Assembly (NCBI RefSeq): GCF_900491745.1
Contig: NZ_UETR01000001.1
Coordinates: 558,001-622,000 of the forward strand
Length of the DNA stretch: 64,000 nt
Source of the DNA: Amarolinea aalborgensis
GTDB taxonomy: Bacteria > Chloroflexota > Anaerolineae > SSC4 > Amarolineaceae
Direction: 5' to 3'
The notes beneath the pieces are model-generated. The model did not search any database. It worked only from the letters and a program-made list of their open reading frames with translations, and was not told the origin of the DNA. Made by a program: the position numbers and the translations under genes. Below are positions 1 through 10,332 of the stretch, piece by piece; positions within the stretch are counted from its first letter, which is position 1, and each line of letters opens with the position of its first letter.

Positions 1-27
1 GACTTCTGAGACCTCCACGGAGTCATC

Positions 28-618
28 ATGTCAGCCGGCAACCAACCTCCGCTCGGCGATCCAGGCGCGGCGCCCTCTCGTTGGCGACGCTGGATACCGC
101 GCGTGCTGGCTTTGTTCTTTGCGCTCGCCATCTCCATCACCATCTTCGCCCTGCGCGACCGGATCGAGCAGATTGGCGCCTATGGCTACCCCGGCGTCTT
201 TCTCATCAGCGTACTTGGCAGCGCTACGATCATCCTGCCTGCGCCCAGCCTGGCCGTTGTCTTTGCCCTGGGCAGCTCTCTCAATCCCCTGCTGGTCGGC
301 CTTGCCGCCGGGCTGGGCGAGGCGCTGGGCGAGTTGACCGGCTACCTGGCCGGCTACAGCGGCAGCGCCGTCATTGAGGATCGTGAACGTTATGCCCAGC
401 TAGAACGCCTGGAACGCCGCTACGGCGTCTGGGTTATCTTCGTCCTCTCCGTCATCCCCAACCCGATTTTTGACCTGGCAGGCATCGCCGCGGGCATGTT
501 GAAGTTTCCAATTCAGCGCTTCTTCATCGCTTGCTGGGCGGGCAAGACCATCAAGACCATCCTGGTGGCCCTGGCTGGCGCCGGCGCGTGGAGCGCCATC
601 ACCCAATGGCTGCGCTGA
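28..618 (+). CDS. VTT-domain (DedA/YqaA-like) membrane protein
   Basis: Small integral membrane protein of the VTT/SNARE-associated family, members of which are linked to lipid scrambling or membrane homeostasis. The 196 aa product has a basic N-terminus (RWRRWIPR), a first membrane segment at about residues 24-42, and a re-entrant Gly/Pro-rich stretch (GYPGVFLISVLGSA, then LPAPSLAV). This is followed by GEALGELTGYLAGY and a C-terminal part with FVLSVIPNPIFDLAGIAAG, the usual family arrangement. The ATG is preceded by a CGGAG ribosome binding site. It is followed by an intergenic promoter for valS, so it is probably the end of an upstream unit. The substrate is not predictable from sequence. 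Confidence 0.8.
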   Translation: MSAGNQPPLGDPGAAPSRWRRWIPRVLALFFALAISITIFALRDRIEQIGAYGYPGVFLISVLGSATIILPAPSLAVVFALGSSLNPLLVGLAAGLGEALGELTGYLAGYSGSAVIEDRERYAQLERLERRYGVWVIFVLSVIPNPIFDLAGIAAGMLKFPIQRFFIACWAGKTIKTILVALAGAGAWSAITQWLR

Positions 619-638
619 ATGATGGTTTGTCAAGATGC

Positions 639-667
639 TTGACCATGTCACGCGACGGTGCTAAAAT
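639..667 (+). promoter_or_regulatory. Sigma70-like promoter for valS
   Basis: TTGACC (639-644), 17-bp spacer, TAAAAT (662-667): five of six matches in each box. The predicted start near 674 gives a leader of about 210 nt before valS that contains the long R1 hairpin. No T-box consensus was found in this leader. Confidence 0.6.
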
Positions 668-775
668 GGCTGCGCGGTGGCTGTGGAAGAATCTTGCTGT
701 TTGTTTGTCGTTAAGATGTCGCCCCAGCCAGCCCCCAAGCGTGCACAATCTGATGTGATCTGTGAGCAAGGAACT

Positions 776-843
776 CTCACACAAAGCCACAAAGACACGA
801 AGGAATCGGTTTGCGTCTCAGTGTCTTTGTGGCTTTGTGTGAG
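776..843. repeat. R1 hairpin repeat, copy a
   Basis: Perfect 23-bp inverted repeat: arms 776-798 and 821-843, loop 22 bp, beginning CTCACACAAAGCC. Related hairpins occur at 5570-5628, 51387-51453 and 56113-56171. The purine/pyrimidine-rich arms translate to spurious LCVS-like peptides in several frames, so the element is not coding. It lies in the predicted valS leader and could fold in the transcript. Confidence 0.85.
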
Positions 844-883
844 TCATTTGATTCCGGCTTGTCCGGGGTTAGGAAGATAGCGT

Positions 884-3604
<2,721 letters not shown>

Positions 3605-3610
<6 letters not shown>

Positions 3611-3720
3611 GTCCGGCCTCCTGGCCGGACGAGGTTGTCAGGCCGGGACGATGAGCGGCGCGCACGATCACCTGGATGGAGAACGTCGTCACGGCGGAGC
3701 CGTGACCTACGCTGCGTGGA
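3605..3720. repeat. Palindromic GTCCGGCC/GGCCGGAC repeat after valS (possible terminator)
   Basis: An 8-bp perfect stem with a TCCT loop (3611-3618/3623-3630) starts immediately after the valS stop. A second short hairpin of the CGGCGGAGCCGTGACCTAC type follows near 3695-3713. The same pair of motifs in the same order recurs at about 60437-60520 and 63006-63090, so this is a dispersed repeat. It may also serve as the valS terminator, although there is no clear T run. Confidence 0.6.
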
Positions 3721-3747
3721 TATCATCGGTTGGGAGAAAGCGATTCG

Positions 3748-5088
3748 ATGCCCGATTGGGATCAAGTAGAAGCACAGGCCAGTGAGCTGCTGGCGGCGTA
3801 TTTGCGCATCAACACCACAAACCCACCCGGCCAGGAAGCGGCGGCGGCCGCCTTTCTGGCCGGTGTCTTTGCGCAGCACGGCATCACCGCGCAGGTGGCC
3901 GGCGCTGCGCCTGGCCGCGCCAATCTGCTCGCCGTCTTGCCCGCCGCTGATGTCCGCCAGCCGCCGCTGCTCCTCACCCATCACATGGACGTGGTCACCG
4001 CCGACCCGGCAGAATGGTCGCTTGATCCCTTTGGTGGCCTTGAAAAGGACGGACATCTCTACGGTCGCGGCGCGCTGGATACCAAGGGCCTGGGCATCAT
4101 GCACTTGCTTGGCATGCTGTTGCTGCAGGCCAGCGGCCGGCCTCGCCATCGCCATGTGCTCTACCTGGCCGTGGCCGATGAGGAGGTCAACAGCACACAC
4201 GGCATGGTCTGGGCGCTCGATCACTGGCGTGACGAATTGGCGGGCGCGACGGCCTGGGGTGAAGGCGGCATGGGGGTGCGCGGCGTGCTCGGCCCGGCGC
4301 CTTTCTTCGGCATCGCCACCGCCGAGAAGCTCAGCCTGACCCTGCGCCTGACCGCGCGCGGTCAGTCTGGCCACGGCTCCAGCCCACATCGGCAGAACGC
4401 CAACGAGATTCTGGCCCAAGCCATCGTGCGCCTGGCCGCCTGGCAGCAGCCGCTCGAGATTACCCCCGTGGCGGCGGAGATGATGCAGCAGGCGGGGCGG
4501 GTGTTCGGCGGCTGGCGGGGCTGGCTGCTGCGCCGTCCGCAGCAGCGTCTGGCGGCGCCGCTTTATCGTTCGCTGCTCGCTGGACAGCCGATGCTGGCGG
4601 CGATGCTGCACGATACCGTCAGTGTGACAGTCGTGCGCGGCGGTGAGAAGGATAATGTCATTCCCGGCCTTGCCGATGCCACGCTGGATGTCCGTCTGCT
4701 GCCGGGACGTGAGCCAGATGCGTTTATTGAGCGTCTCAAAGAGGTCATCCAAGACCCACGTGTAGAGGTTGCCGTGCTGTATGCGCCCACACCCGCGCCC
4801 GTGTCGCCCACCACCAATCCGCTGTACACCACGCTCAGCCGGGTCATTCAGCGCCACGCGCCAGGCGCGCTCGTCGGCCCCATGCAGTTGACCGGCTGTA
4901 CGGACGGGCGTTGGCTGCGGCGCCAGGGGCTGCCTACCTACGGCCTGGCGCCCATCATCGTAGATGAACAGGAGTTGGCCGGTATTCACGGCCCGGATGA
5001 GCGCCTCAGCCGCGCCAATCTGCAGCTGGGAACCCACATCGTCTTTGAGACGCTGACGGCGCTGTGCGGCAACGATGCGGCGGCGTAA
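3748..5088 (+). CDS. M20/M28-family zinc peptidase or deacylase (ArgE/DapE-like)
   Basis: Cytoplasmic metallopeptidase-type hydrolase of the M20 family (dipeptidase, ArgE/DapE or carboxypeptidase-like), 446 aa. Metal and catalytic motifs in order are THHMDVVTADP (metal His and catalytic Asp), GRGALDTKG (bridging Asp), ADEEVNST (catalytic Glu pair), GEGG, and the late GIHGPDER His. The dimerisation insert runs from about residue 190 to 310. The ATG at 3748 is preferred over an in-frame TTG at 3730 because GGGAGAAAG sits 8 nt upstream of it. Substrate specificity cannot be assigned. No coupled partner is seen; the next gene is on the opposite strand. Confidence 0.88.
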   Translation: MPDWDQVEAQASELLAAYLRINTTNPPGQEAAAAAFLAGVFAQHGITAQVAGAAPGRANLLAVLPAADVRQPPLLLTHHMDVVTADPAEWSLDPFGGLEKDGHLYGRGALDTKGLGIMHLLGMLLLQASGRPRHRHVLYLAVADEEVNSTHGMVWALDHWRDELAGATAWGEGGMGVRGVLGPAPFFGIATAEKLSLTLRLTARGQSGHGSSPHRQNANEILAQAIVRLAAWQQPLEITPVAAEMMQQAGRVFGGWRGWLLRRPQQRLAAPLYRSLLAGQPMLAAMLHDTVSVTVVRGGEKDNVIPGLADATLDVRLLPGREPDAFIERLKEVIQDPRVEVAVLYAPTPAPVSPTTNPLYTTLSRVIQRHAPGALVGPMQLTGCTDGRWLRRQGLPTYGLAPIIVDEQELAGIHGPDERLSRANLQLGTHIVFETLTALCGNDAAA

Positions 5089-5199
5089 CTGAAACGAGGC
5101 GCGGCGCCTGTATGTGCCATTCAGTCTTCGGGCAAAACCTGTCACAGCCCTGGTTCAGCCCAACGTAGGTCTTCGGCGTTCGCTTACCAACACGCACGA

Positions 5200-5466
5200 T
5201 TACTCCTCTATCGTTGCGGGCGACAGTTCCATCATTTCATCTTGGCCGCTTGCCAGTTCCCACTTCTTCTTGTAAACAGCCACCGCATCTTCCAGGAATT
5301 CGAGACGTTCGGCCATGGCATTCCACAACGCAGGCGAGAGAACGACCAGTGCGGGCTTACTGCCGCGCTCGACGAGCACGACCGGCCCTTGTTGGGCTTT
5401 CGTGATAATTTCCATTTGGCGCACGCGCATGTCGCTAATCGGGGCAATCTCAGGCAATGGGTTCAT
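5200..5466 (-). CDS. Phd/YefM-like antitoxin, apparently without toxin
   Basis: 88 aa protein resembling the DNA-binding antitoxin of Phd/YefM type II modules. The N-terminal part reads ISDMRVRQMEIITKAQQGPV then LVERGSKPALVVLSPALWNA, the usual Phd core (residues about 9-50). An acidic/charged tail follows that would contact a toxin. Directly downstream there is only a 63-codon GTG-started frame (5197-5006) that runs antisense into the M20 gene and matches no toxin family I know. So it may be an orphan antitoxin, or the toxin was lost. It is immediately upstream-bounded by a composite repeat at 5480-5628, consistent with rearrangement here. Confidence 0.7.
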   Translation of the reverse strand: MNPLPEIAPISDMRVRQMEIITKAQQGPVVLVERGSKPALVVLSPALWNAMAERLEFLEDAVAVYKKKWELASGQDEMMELSPATIEE

Positions 5467-5479
5467 CTTTTTACTCCAG

Positions 5480-5628
5480 AGTTATCCATGCGCGCCGCGT
5501 ACAACCGTGAATGAAAACAGGCCATTCGCGGCGATCCGTGTTCATCCGCGGCCTACTTTCGGGTCGGTCCTCACACAAAGCCACCAAGATGTCAAGCGCT
5601 TCTTTGTGTCTTGGTGACTTTGTGTGAG
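5480..5628 (-). repeat. 149-bp composite repeat R1+R2, copy 1
   Basis: On the minus strand this reads an R1 hairpin (arms 5570-5588/5610-5628, 19 bp with one mismatch), then a short spacer ending GAAAGTA, then R2 beginning GCCGCGGATGAACACGGATC. The same R1-spacer-R2 order and the same 149-bp length are found on the plus strand at 56113-56261. It lies between the antitoxin gene and the 3' end of fhs. Confidence 0.8.
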
Positions 5629-5658
5629 CCACTCGTATCCGGGGAGACGCTGTTGATG

Positions 5659-7428
5659 TTAGAACAGGCCGGTCACGCGGCCCTGCTCGTCCAAATCCAC
5701 GTTCATGAACGCGGGCTTGGAGGGCAGCCCGGGCATGGTGCGCATCTCGCCGCACAGGGGGTAAATAAATCCGGCGCCGACGGAGGCGCGCACCTCGCGG
5801 ACGGGTAAGGTAAAGCCCTTGGGCACGCCCTTCCAGGTCGGCTCATGCGACAGCGAGAGGTGCGTCTTGGCCATGCAGATCGGCAGGTTGCCGAAACCGG
5901 CCTCTTCATACGCCTTCAACTGCTGCTCGGCCTTAGGATCATAGACCACGTCCTTCGCGCCGTAGACCTTGGTGGCGATCGTTTCGATCTTCTGCTTGAG
6001 CGTCATCTCGAGCGGATAGAGGAACTGGAAGTCCTCCGGTTTTGCCTGCGCGCAGGCATCCATCACGGCGTGCGCCAATTCCTGCGCGCCTTCACCGCCC
6101 TCGGCCCAGTGGTCGCTCATGACGGCCGCGGCCGCGCCGGCCTCTTCCGCCGCGCGCTTGACGATTTCGATCTCCGCGGCGGTGTCATAGGTAAAACGAT
6201 TGACCGCTACGACAACCGGCACACCGTACAGCCGCGCTATCTCGATGCAGCGCTGCATGTTGGCCACGCCCTTCTCCAGCAGCGGGATATTCTCATCGGT
6301 GTACGCCTTATCCAGCGCACGGCCTGCCACCACCTTAGGCCCGCCGCCGTGCATCTTCAGCGCCCTGATCGTGGACACCAGCACGACGCAGTCCGGACGC
6401 AGGCCGGAGTAGCGGCACTTGATGTCCATGAACTTCTCCATGCCGATGTCCGCGCCGAAGCCTGACTCCGTCACCACATAATCGCCCAGCTTGAGTGCGA
6501 TCTGGTCGGCCAGGATGGACGAGTTGCCGTGCGCGATGTTGGCAAACGGCCCGGCATGGACGAAGGCTGGCTGCCCTTCGAGGGTTTGCATCAGGTTGGG
6601 CATGATCGCGTCTTTCATGATGACGGCCAGCGCGCCGGCCGCGCCCAGGTCTTCGGCCGTGACCGGCTTGCCCTGCTTGCTGTAGCCGATGACCATGCGC
6701 CCGAGGCGCGCTCGCATATCCTTCAGCCCCGTCGTCAAGGCCAGGATGGCCATGATCTCTGACGCCACGGCAATGTCAAAGCCGGAGGCGCGCGGGCGGC
6801 CGTCGGTCTTGTCGCCCAGACCCAGGATGATGCTGCGTAGCGCACGGTCGTTGACGTCGAGGACGCGCTGCCAGGTGATTGCGTAGGGGTCAATCGCCAG
6901 CCGCCGCAGCCCCATGCCGGTCAGCTTGGCATCGTCGTAAGTATCCTCATGTAGGATGCGCGCATCAATCGCTGCGGCCAGCAGGTTGTTGGCTGCGGTG
7001 ACGGCGTGGATGTCGCCGGTCAGATGCAGATTGAAATCCTCCATCGGCACGATCTGTGAATAGCCGCCGCCCGCGGCCCCGCCCTTGATGCCAAACGTTG
7101 GCCCCATCGAAGGTTGGCGAATGCAGGTGATGGCGCGCTGACCTAACAAGCCCAACGCCTGCGTCAGGCCTACCGTGGTGGTAGTCTTGCCTTCGCCCAG
7201 CGGCGTCGGCGTGATGGCCGTCACGTCAACGTACTTGCCGTTGGGGCGGTTCTTGAAGCGTGGATCATCGAGGACATCGAGATGGACTTTGGCTTTGTAC
7301 TTGCCATAGAGATCAATATCATCAATGGTCAGGCCTAGCGATGCGGCGATGTCGAGAATGGGCAGCATCGTGGCCGACTGCGCGATGGTGAGATCGCTCG
7401 GCACCGGTTTTACTTTTCGAACTGGCAT
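5659..7428 (-). CDS. fhs: Formate-tetrahydrofolate ligase
   Basis: ATP-dependent ligation of formate to tetrahydrofolate giving 10-formyl-THF, feeding one-carbon metabolism (purines, serine/glycine, or the methyl branch of acetyl-CoA metabolism). 589 aa, somewhat longer than the about 557 aa enzymes of classical acetogens. The ATP-binding loop TPLGEGKTTTTVG lies at about residues 71-83, followed by QPSMGPTFGIKGGAAGGGYS. The signature FANIAHGNSS comes next, and the family C-terminus GEMRTMPGLPSKPAF is complete. Start chosen at ATG 7428 with GGAGGGATAAG directly upstream. The methyltransferase upstream on the same strand ends 201 bp away, so fhs is probably transcribed from its own promoter. 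Confidence 0.97.
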   Translation of the reverse strand: MPVRKVKPVPSDLTIAQSATMLPILDIAASLGLTIDDIDLYGKYKAKVHLDVLDDPRFKNRPNGKYVDVTAITPTPLGEGKTTTTVGLTQALGLLGQRAITCIRQPSMGPTFGIKGGAAGGGYSQIVPMEDFNLHLTGDIHAVTAANNLLAAAIDARILHEDTYDDAKLTGMGLRRLAIDPYAITWQRVLDVNDRALRSIILGLGDKTDGRPRASGFDIAVASEIMAILALTTGLKDMRARLGRMVIGYSKQGKPVTAEDLGAAGALAVIMKDAIMPNLMQTLEGQPAFVHAGPFANIAHGNSSILADQIALKLGDYVVTESGFGADIGMEKFMDIKCRYSGLRPDCVVLVSTIRALKMHGGGPKVVAGRALDKAYTDENIPLLEKGVANMQRCIEIARLYGVPVVVAVNRFTYDTAAEIEIVKRAAEEAGAAAAVMSDHWAEGGEGAQELAHAVMDACAQAKPEDFQFLYPLEMTLKQKIETIATKVYGAKDVVYDPKAEQQLKAYEEAGFGNLPICMAKTHLSLSHEPTWKGVPKGFTLPVREVRASVGAGFIYPLCGEMRTMPGLPSKPAFMNVDLDEQGRVTGLF

Positions 7429-7629
7429 CTTATCCCTCCGTGGACGCTCGCGTCATTGCGATGTGTTGTGCGAAACAACGATCCGATTTGCTGACGACTT
7501 CTGTGCAGGCTATGATACGTCCTATCTGGCGTCATCTGCCATGACCTACATCAGGCATTGCGGTCATCGAAAGCGTCGCGTTGCCATGCGCCACATGAAC
7601 CATATCGCCAGGCTCAAGGAGCGCAGATG

Positions 7630-8403
7630 TCAAGGGCGCTCGCCAGGCGCTTCAGCCACCAGCACCAGGTCGCCCGAGCGCTCCAGGTCGAACGGCGAAC
7701 CATCGAGCGCGCCGAAATGACGCAGGTTGACGAAACCGGCCAGGCTGGCAGCCTCGTCCAGCTCGACTGCCAGCAGCGGCCGCTGCAGCGTACTGTTGAC
7801 GCGCACCGTCCACGCATCGTCTCGACGTTCGAACAGGGCCGTGTGGAAGGTGATGAACTCGGCGCCGTAGTCGGCAAAGCGCCAGACCAGATTGTCGGCG
7901 CTGCCGTTGGCAGCAAAGAAGCGCGGCTGCGTTTTGAGACGTTGATCGTAGTTCAAGTTGTGTACGATCAAGACGCCGCCGGGGCGTAGGCGTTGGCGCA
8001 TCTGCTGCACCGCCTGCTGCAGCGCGGCGAGGGAGAGAAGATGCGGAAGGGAGTTGCCCAGGCAAAGCACGGCATCGAACATCTCTGGCGTCTCCTGCTC
8101 CAGCCGCTCGAAGTCGCTGACCACGAACGGCACGCTGACGCCGGCCTGCGCGGCCTGCTCACGCGCCCGCGCAATCATTGCTGGGCTGATATCCGCGCCG
8201 CTCGCGCGCCAACCCGCCTGCGCCAGCGCTATGGCGTGCCAACCGGTCCCGCATGCCACATCGAGCACGCTGTGCGCAGCATGGCCGTTGAGCGTCTGCT
8301 GTAGGAAGGGCAGCTCGAAGGCCAGGCGACTTTGCCAATCAGTCATCACGTCGAATAGATCCGCCAGGCGATCGTAGAACTCGCTGCTGGTTAGTGTATT
8401 CAT
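7630..8403 (-). CDS. Class I SAM-dependent methyltransferase
   Basis: 257 aa Rossmann-fold methyltransferase. Motif I is VLDVACGTGWHAIALAQ (about residues 45-61), with the acidic residue of motif II in GADISPAMI and motif IV near FDAVLCLGNSLPHL. Post-I and post-IV spacing and the C-terminal sheet resemble the glycine/sarcosine N-methyltransferase group, but the acceptor is not determinable. It starts MNTLTSSEFYDRLADLFD, a common N-terminus in that group, with an AAGAACG purine stretch upstream. It sits alone between fhs and the tandem repeat region. Confidence 0.85.
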   Translation of the reverse strand: MNTLTSSEFYDRLADLFDVMTDWQSRLAFELPFLQQTLNGHAAHSVLDVACGTGWHAIALAQAGWRASGADISPAMIARAREQAAQAGVSVPFVVSDFERLEQETPEMFDAVLCLGNSLPHLLSLAALQQAVQQMRQRLRPGGVLIVHNLNYDQRLKTQPRFFAANGSADNLVWRFADYGAEFITFHTALFERRDDAWTVRVNSTLQRPLLAVELDEAASLAGFVNLRHFGALDGSPFDLERSGDLVLVAEAPGERP

Positions 8404-8527
8404 CGTTCTTTCGCCTTTTCATCCAGAAGTAAGCCGAACACTGGCGTCAGTCACGTCTTCGCCCTGACGACAGCTACGGCCAGAACTTTACCCGCACCGG
8501 CTCATTTCGTCAACCACACGCCAGGTG

Positions 8528-9028
8528 GGGGCTGTCAGGCCCGATAGGGCCTTCCACCTCGTAGCCCGATCCGTTCACGGCCGGGCGGCGTTGGTTGGGC
8601 GCATGTCATCCGGCTACCAACTCCGCCGGAGGCCGGAAGCCATCCGGCTACGCGATGCAAGCCCCGGCGGGGCTGTCAGGCCCGATAGGGCCTTCCACCT
8701 CGTAGCCCGATCCGTTCACGGTCGGGCGGCGTTGGTTGGGCGCATGTCATCCGGCTACCAACTCCGCCGGAGGCCGGAGGCCATCCGGCTACGCGATGCA
8801 AGCCCCGGCGGGGCTGTCAGGCCCGATAGGGCCTTTCATCTCGTAGCCCGATCCGTTCACGGTCGGGCGGCGTTGGTTGCGCGCATGTCATCCGGCTACC
8901 AACTCCGCCGAAGGCCGGAGGCCATCCGGCTACGCGATGCAAGCCTTGGCGGGGCTGTCAGGCCCGATAGGGCCTTCCACCGCGTAGTCCAATCCGTTCA
9001 CGGTCGGGCGGCGTTGGTTGCGCGCATG
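8528..9028. repeat. 141-bp tandem repeat array (about 3.5 copies)
   Basis: Copies register on GCTGTCAGGC at 8531, 8672, 8813 and 8954, a constant 141-bp period; the fourth copy is partial and ends near 9028. Copies differ by only a few substitutions. Each unit holds hairpins: GGCCC-GATA-GGGCC, GCCCGA...TCGGGC, and paired ATCCGGCTAC/GTAGCCGGAT-type segments. The period is a multiple of three, which keeps a 47-codon repeated frame open on the plus strand. That frame has Arg/Ala-rich composition, no ribosome binding site and no family resemblance, so I treat the array as non-coding. Related 15/17-matching sequences, GCTCATTTCGT(C/A)AACC, flank the array at about 8503 and 9041. The whole 8404-9083 interval otherwise holds only the cinA promoter. 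Confidence 0.9.
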
Positions 9029-9069
9029 CCGCTTGCCGTTGCTCATTTCGTAAACCCCGTGCGCTGTGG

Positions 9070-9075
9070 TAAAAT
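9070..9075 (+). promoter_or_regulatory. Probable -10 element for cinA, nearly leaderless
   Basis: TAAAAT at 9070-9075 ends 8 nt before the cinA ATG, so transcription would begin about 2 nt before, or at, the start codon. The -35 region (TTCGTA at 9047-9052, 17-bp spacer) is weak. No ribosome binding site is visible in front of the ATG, in keeping with a leaderless message. Confidence 0.45.
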
Positions 9076-9083
9076 TGTCTCCC

Positions 9084-10331
9084 ATGAAGGCTGAAATCGT
9101 CACCATTGGCACCGAACTGCTGCTTGGGCAGATTGTGGACACCAACGCCGCTTACTTGGCGCAGCAGTTGGCGGCCATTGGCGTTGACCTCTATTACAAG
9201 ACCACCGTCGGCGACAATGTGGAACGCATTGCCGGCGTCCTTCAACAGGCCAACCAGCGCAGCGATGTGGTGATTACCAGCGGCGGCCTGGGGCCGACGG
9301 TGGATGATGTGACGCGTGAGGCCATTGCGCAGGCCACCGGTCGTGCGCTGGAGTTCGTGCCTTCCGCTTGGGAAGAAATCAAGACCATGTTCGCGCGCTG
9401 GGGACGCCAGCCCGATGAGAACAACCGGCGCCAGGCGCTGCTCCCGGCAGGCAGCCTCAAGGTGACGAATCCGGTGGGCACCGCGCCTTGTTTCATCCTG
9501 GAAACCGGGGCCAGCACGATCATCAGTCTGCCGGGCGTGCCGCGTGAGCTGAAGCACCTGATGGAAAACACTGTCCTTCCCTATTTGCGCGAACGCCTGG
9601 GCGCGCAGCCGTCTGTCATCAAATCCCGCGTCCTACGCACGTGCAGCATCGGCGAAAGCAACGTAGACACCCTCATCGGCGACTTGGAACTCCTGTCGAA
9701 TCCAACCGTCGGCTTGCTGGCGCACCCAGGACAAACCGACATTCGCATTACGGCCAAGGCGGCTACCGAGGCTGAGGCTGACGCCATGATCGCGCCCGTC
9801 GAGGCTGAGATTCGCCAGCGCTTGGGCGTCTTCATCTACGGCGTGGACACGGAGTCGCTCGAAGAAGTGGTGGCCCGTCTGTTGCGGCAGCAAGGGAAAA
9901 CCCTGGCGATCATCGAATCGAACACGGCCGGCGCGCTGACCCAATGGCTGCGCGCAACGGGTGATGCCGCTGTGCTGGCGGCTGCGCTGGTCACGCCAGA
10001 TCTCGTCTCTCTCCGCGGCGCTTTGCCTGACATACCAGCCGACAGCGCGTGGCCCTCGGCGGAGCTGGCATCAGCCGCGGCGCAGGCGTTTCAGCGCCGC
10101 GTCGGCGCTGACTATACCCTGGCGATCATTGGCACGATGGAGGCGCATGAAACGCTGTACAGTGGAGAACGCGGCGAGTCCTACCTCGCCCTGGTGCATG
10201 TCGGCGGCCAACTGACCCGACATTTTCTCCTGGGCGGCGCCGGCGAAGTCACACAGCGTTGGATAGGCAATCGCACGCTCGACTTGTTGCGGCGGCTGAT
10301 CTCAGGTCTCGTCACGGAGACCGCTGCCTGA
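9084..10331 (+). CDS. cinA: CinA-family protein with degenerate C-terminal deamidase-like domain
   Basis: 415 aa. The N-terminal about 170 residues are the MoaB/Mog-like (COG1058) domain, with TIGTELLLGQIVDTN and the GGLGPTVDDVTREA motif. In the family this domain acts as an ADP-ribose/NAD-related pyrophosphatase. The C-terminal half aligns with the NMN deamidase (PncC) domain but is eroded. The usual AESCTGG is IESNTAG and the usual TGIAGPxGG is IIGTMEAHE, while the VxYxNxxK segment reads ALVTPDLVSLRGA. Deamidase activity is therefore doubtful (inference). The ATG at 9084 is preferred over GTG 9066. The epimerase gene follows after 1 nt. Confidence 0.85.
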   Translation: MKAEIVTIGTELLLGQIVDTNAAYLAQQLAAIGVDLYYKTTVGDNVERIAGVLQQANQRSDVVITSGGLGPTVDDVTREAIAQATGRALEFVPSAWEEIKTMFARWGRQPDENNRRQALLPAGSLKVTNPVGTAPCFILETGASTIISLPGVPRELKHLMENTVLPYLRERLGAQPSVIKSRVLRTCSIGESNVDTLIGDLELLSNPTVGLLAHPGQTDIRITAKAATEAEADAMIAPVEAEIRQRLGVFIYGVDTESLEEVVARLLRQQGKTLAIIESNTAGALTQWLRATGDAAVLAAALVTPDLVSLRGALPDIPADSAWPSAELASAAAQAFQRRVGADYTLAIIGTMEAHETLYSGERGESYLALVHVGGQLTRHFLLGGAGEVTQRWIGNRTLDLLRRLISGLVTETAA

Positions 10332-10332
10332 C

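Noticed and set aside
674..883. T-box riboswitch in the valS leader
   Set aside because: A long leader with hairpins in front of an aminoacyl-tRNA synthetase invites it, but the conserved T-box sequence (AGGGTGGNACCGCG type) and a terminator-antiterminator pair are missing.
7486..7515. Plus-strand promoter TTGCTG-17-TATGAT between fhs and the methyltransferase
   Set aside because: It has reasonable boxes but points into the 3' end of a minus-strand gene with no plus-strand product, so it is more likely chance.
8525..9094. Repetitive 189-residue protein encoded by the 141-bp array
   Set aside because: The frame is open only because the unit is a multiple of three. It has no ribosome binding site, Arg/Ala-rich composition and hairpin-forming DNA, and it overlaps the cinA promoter and start.
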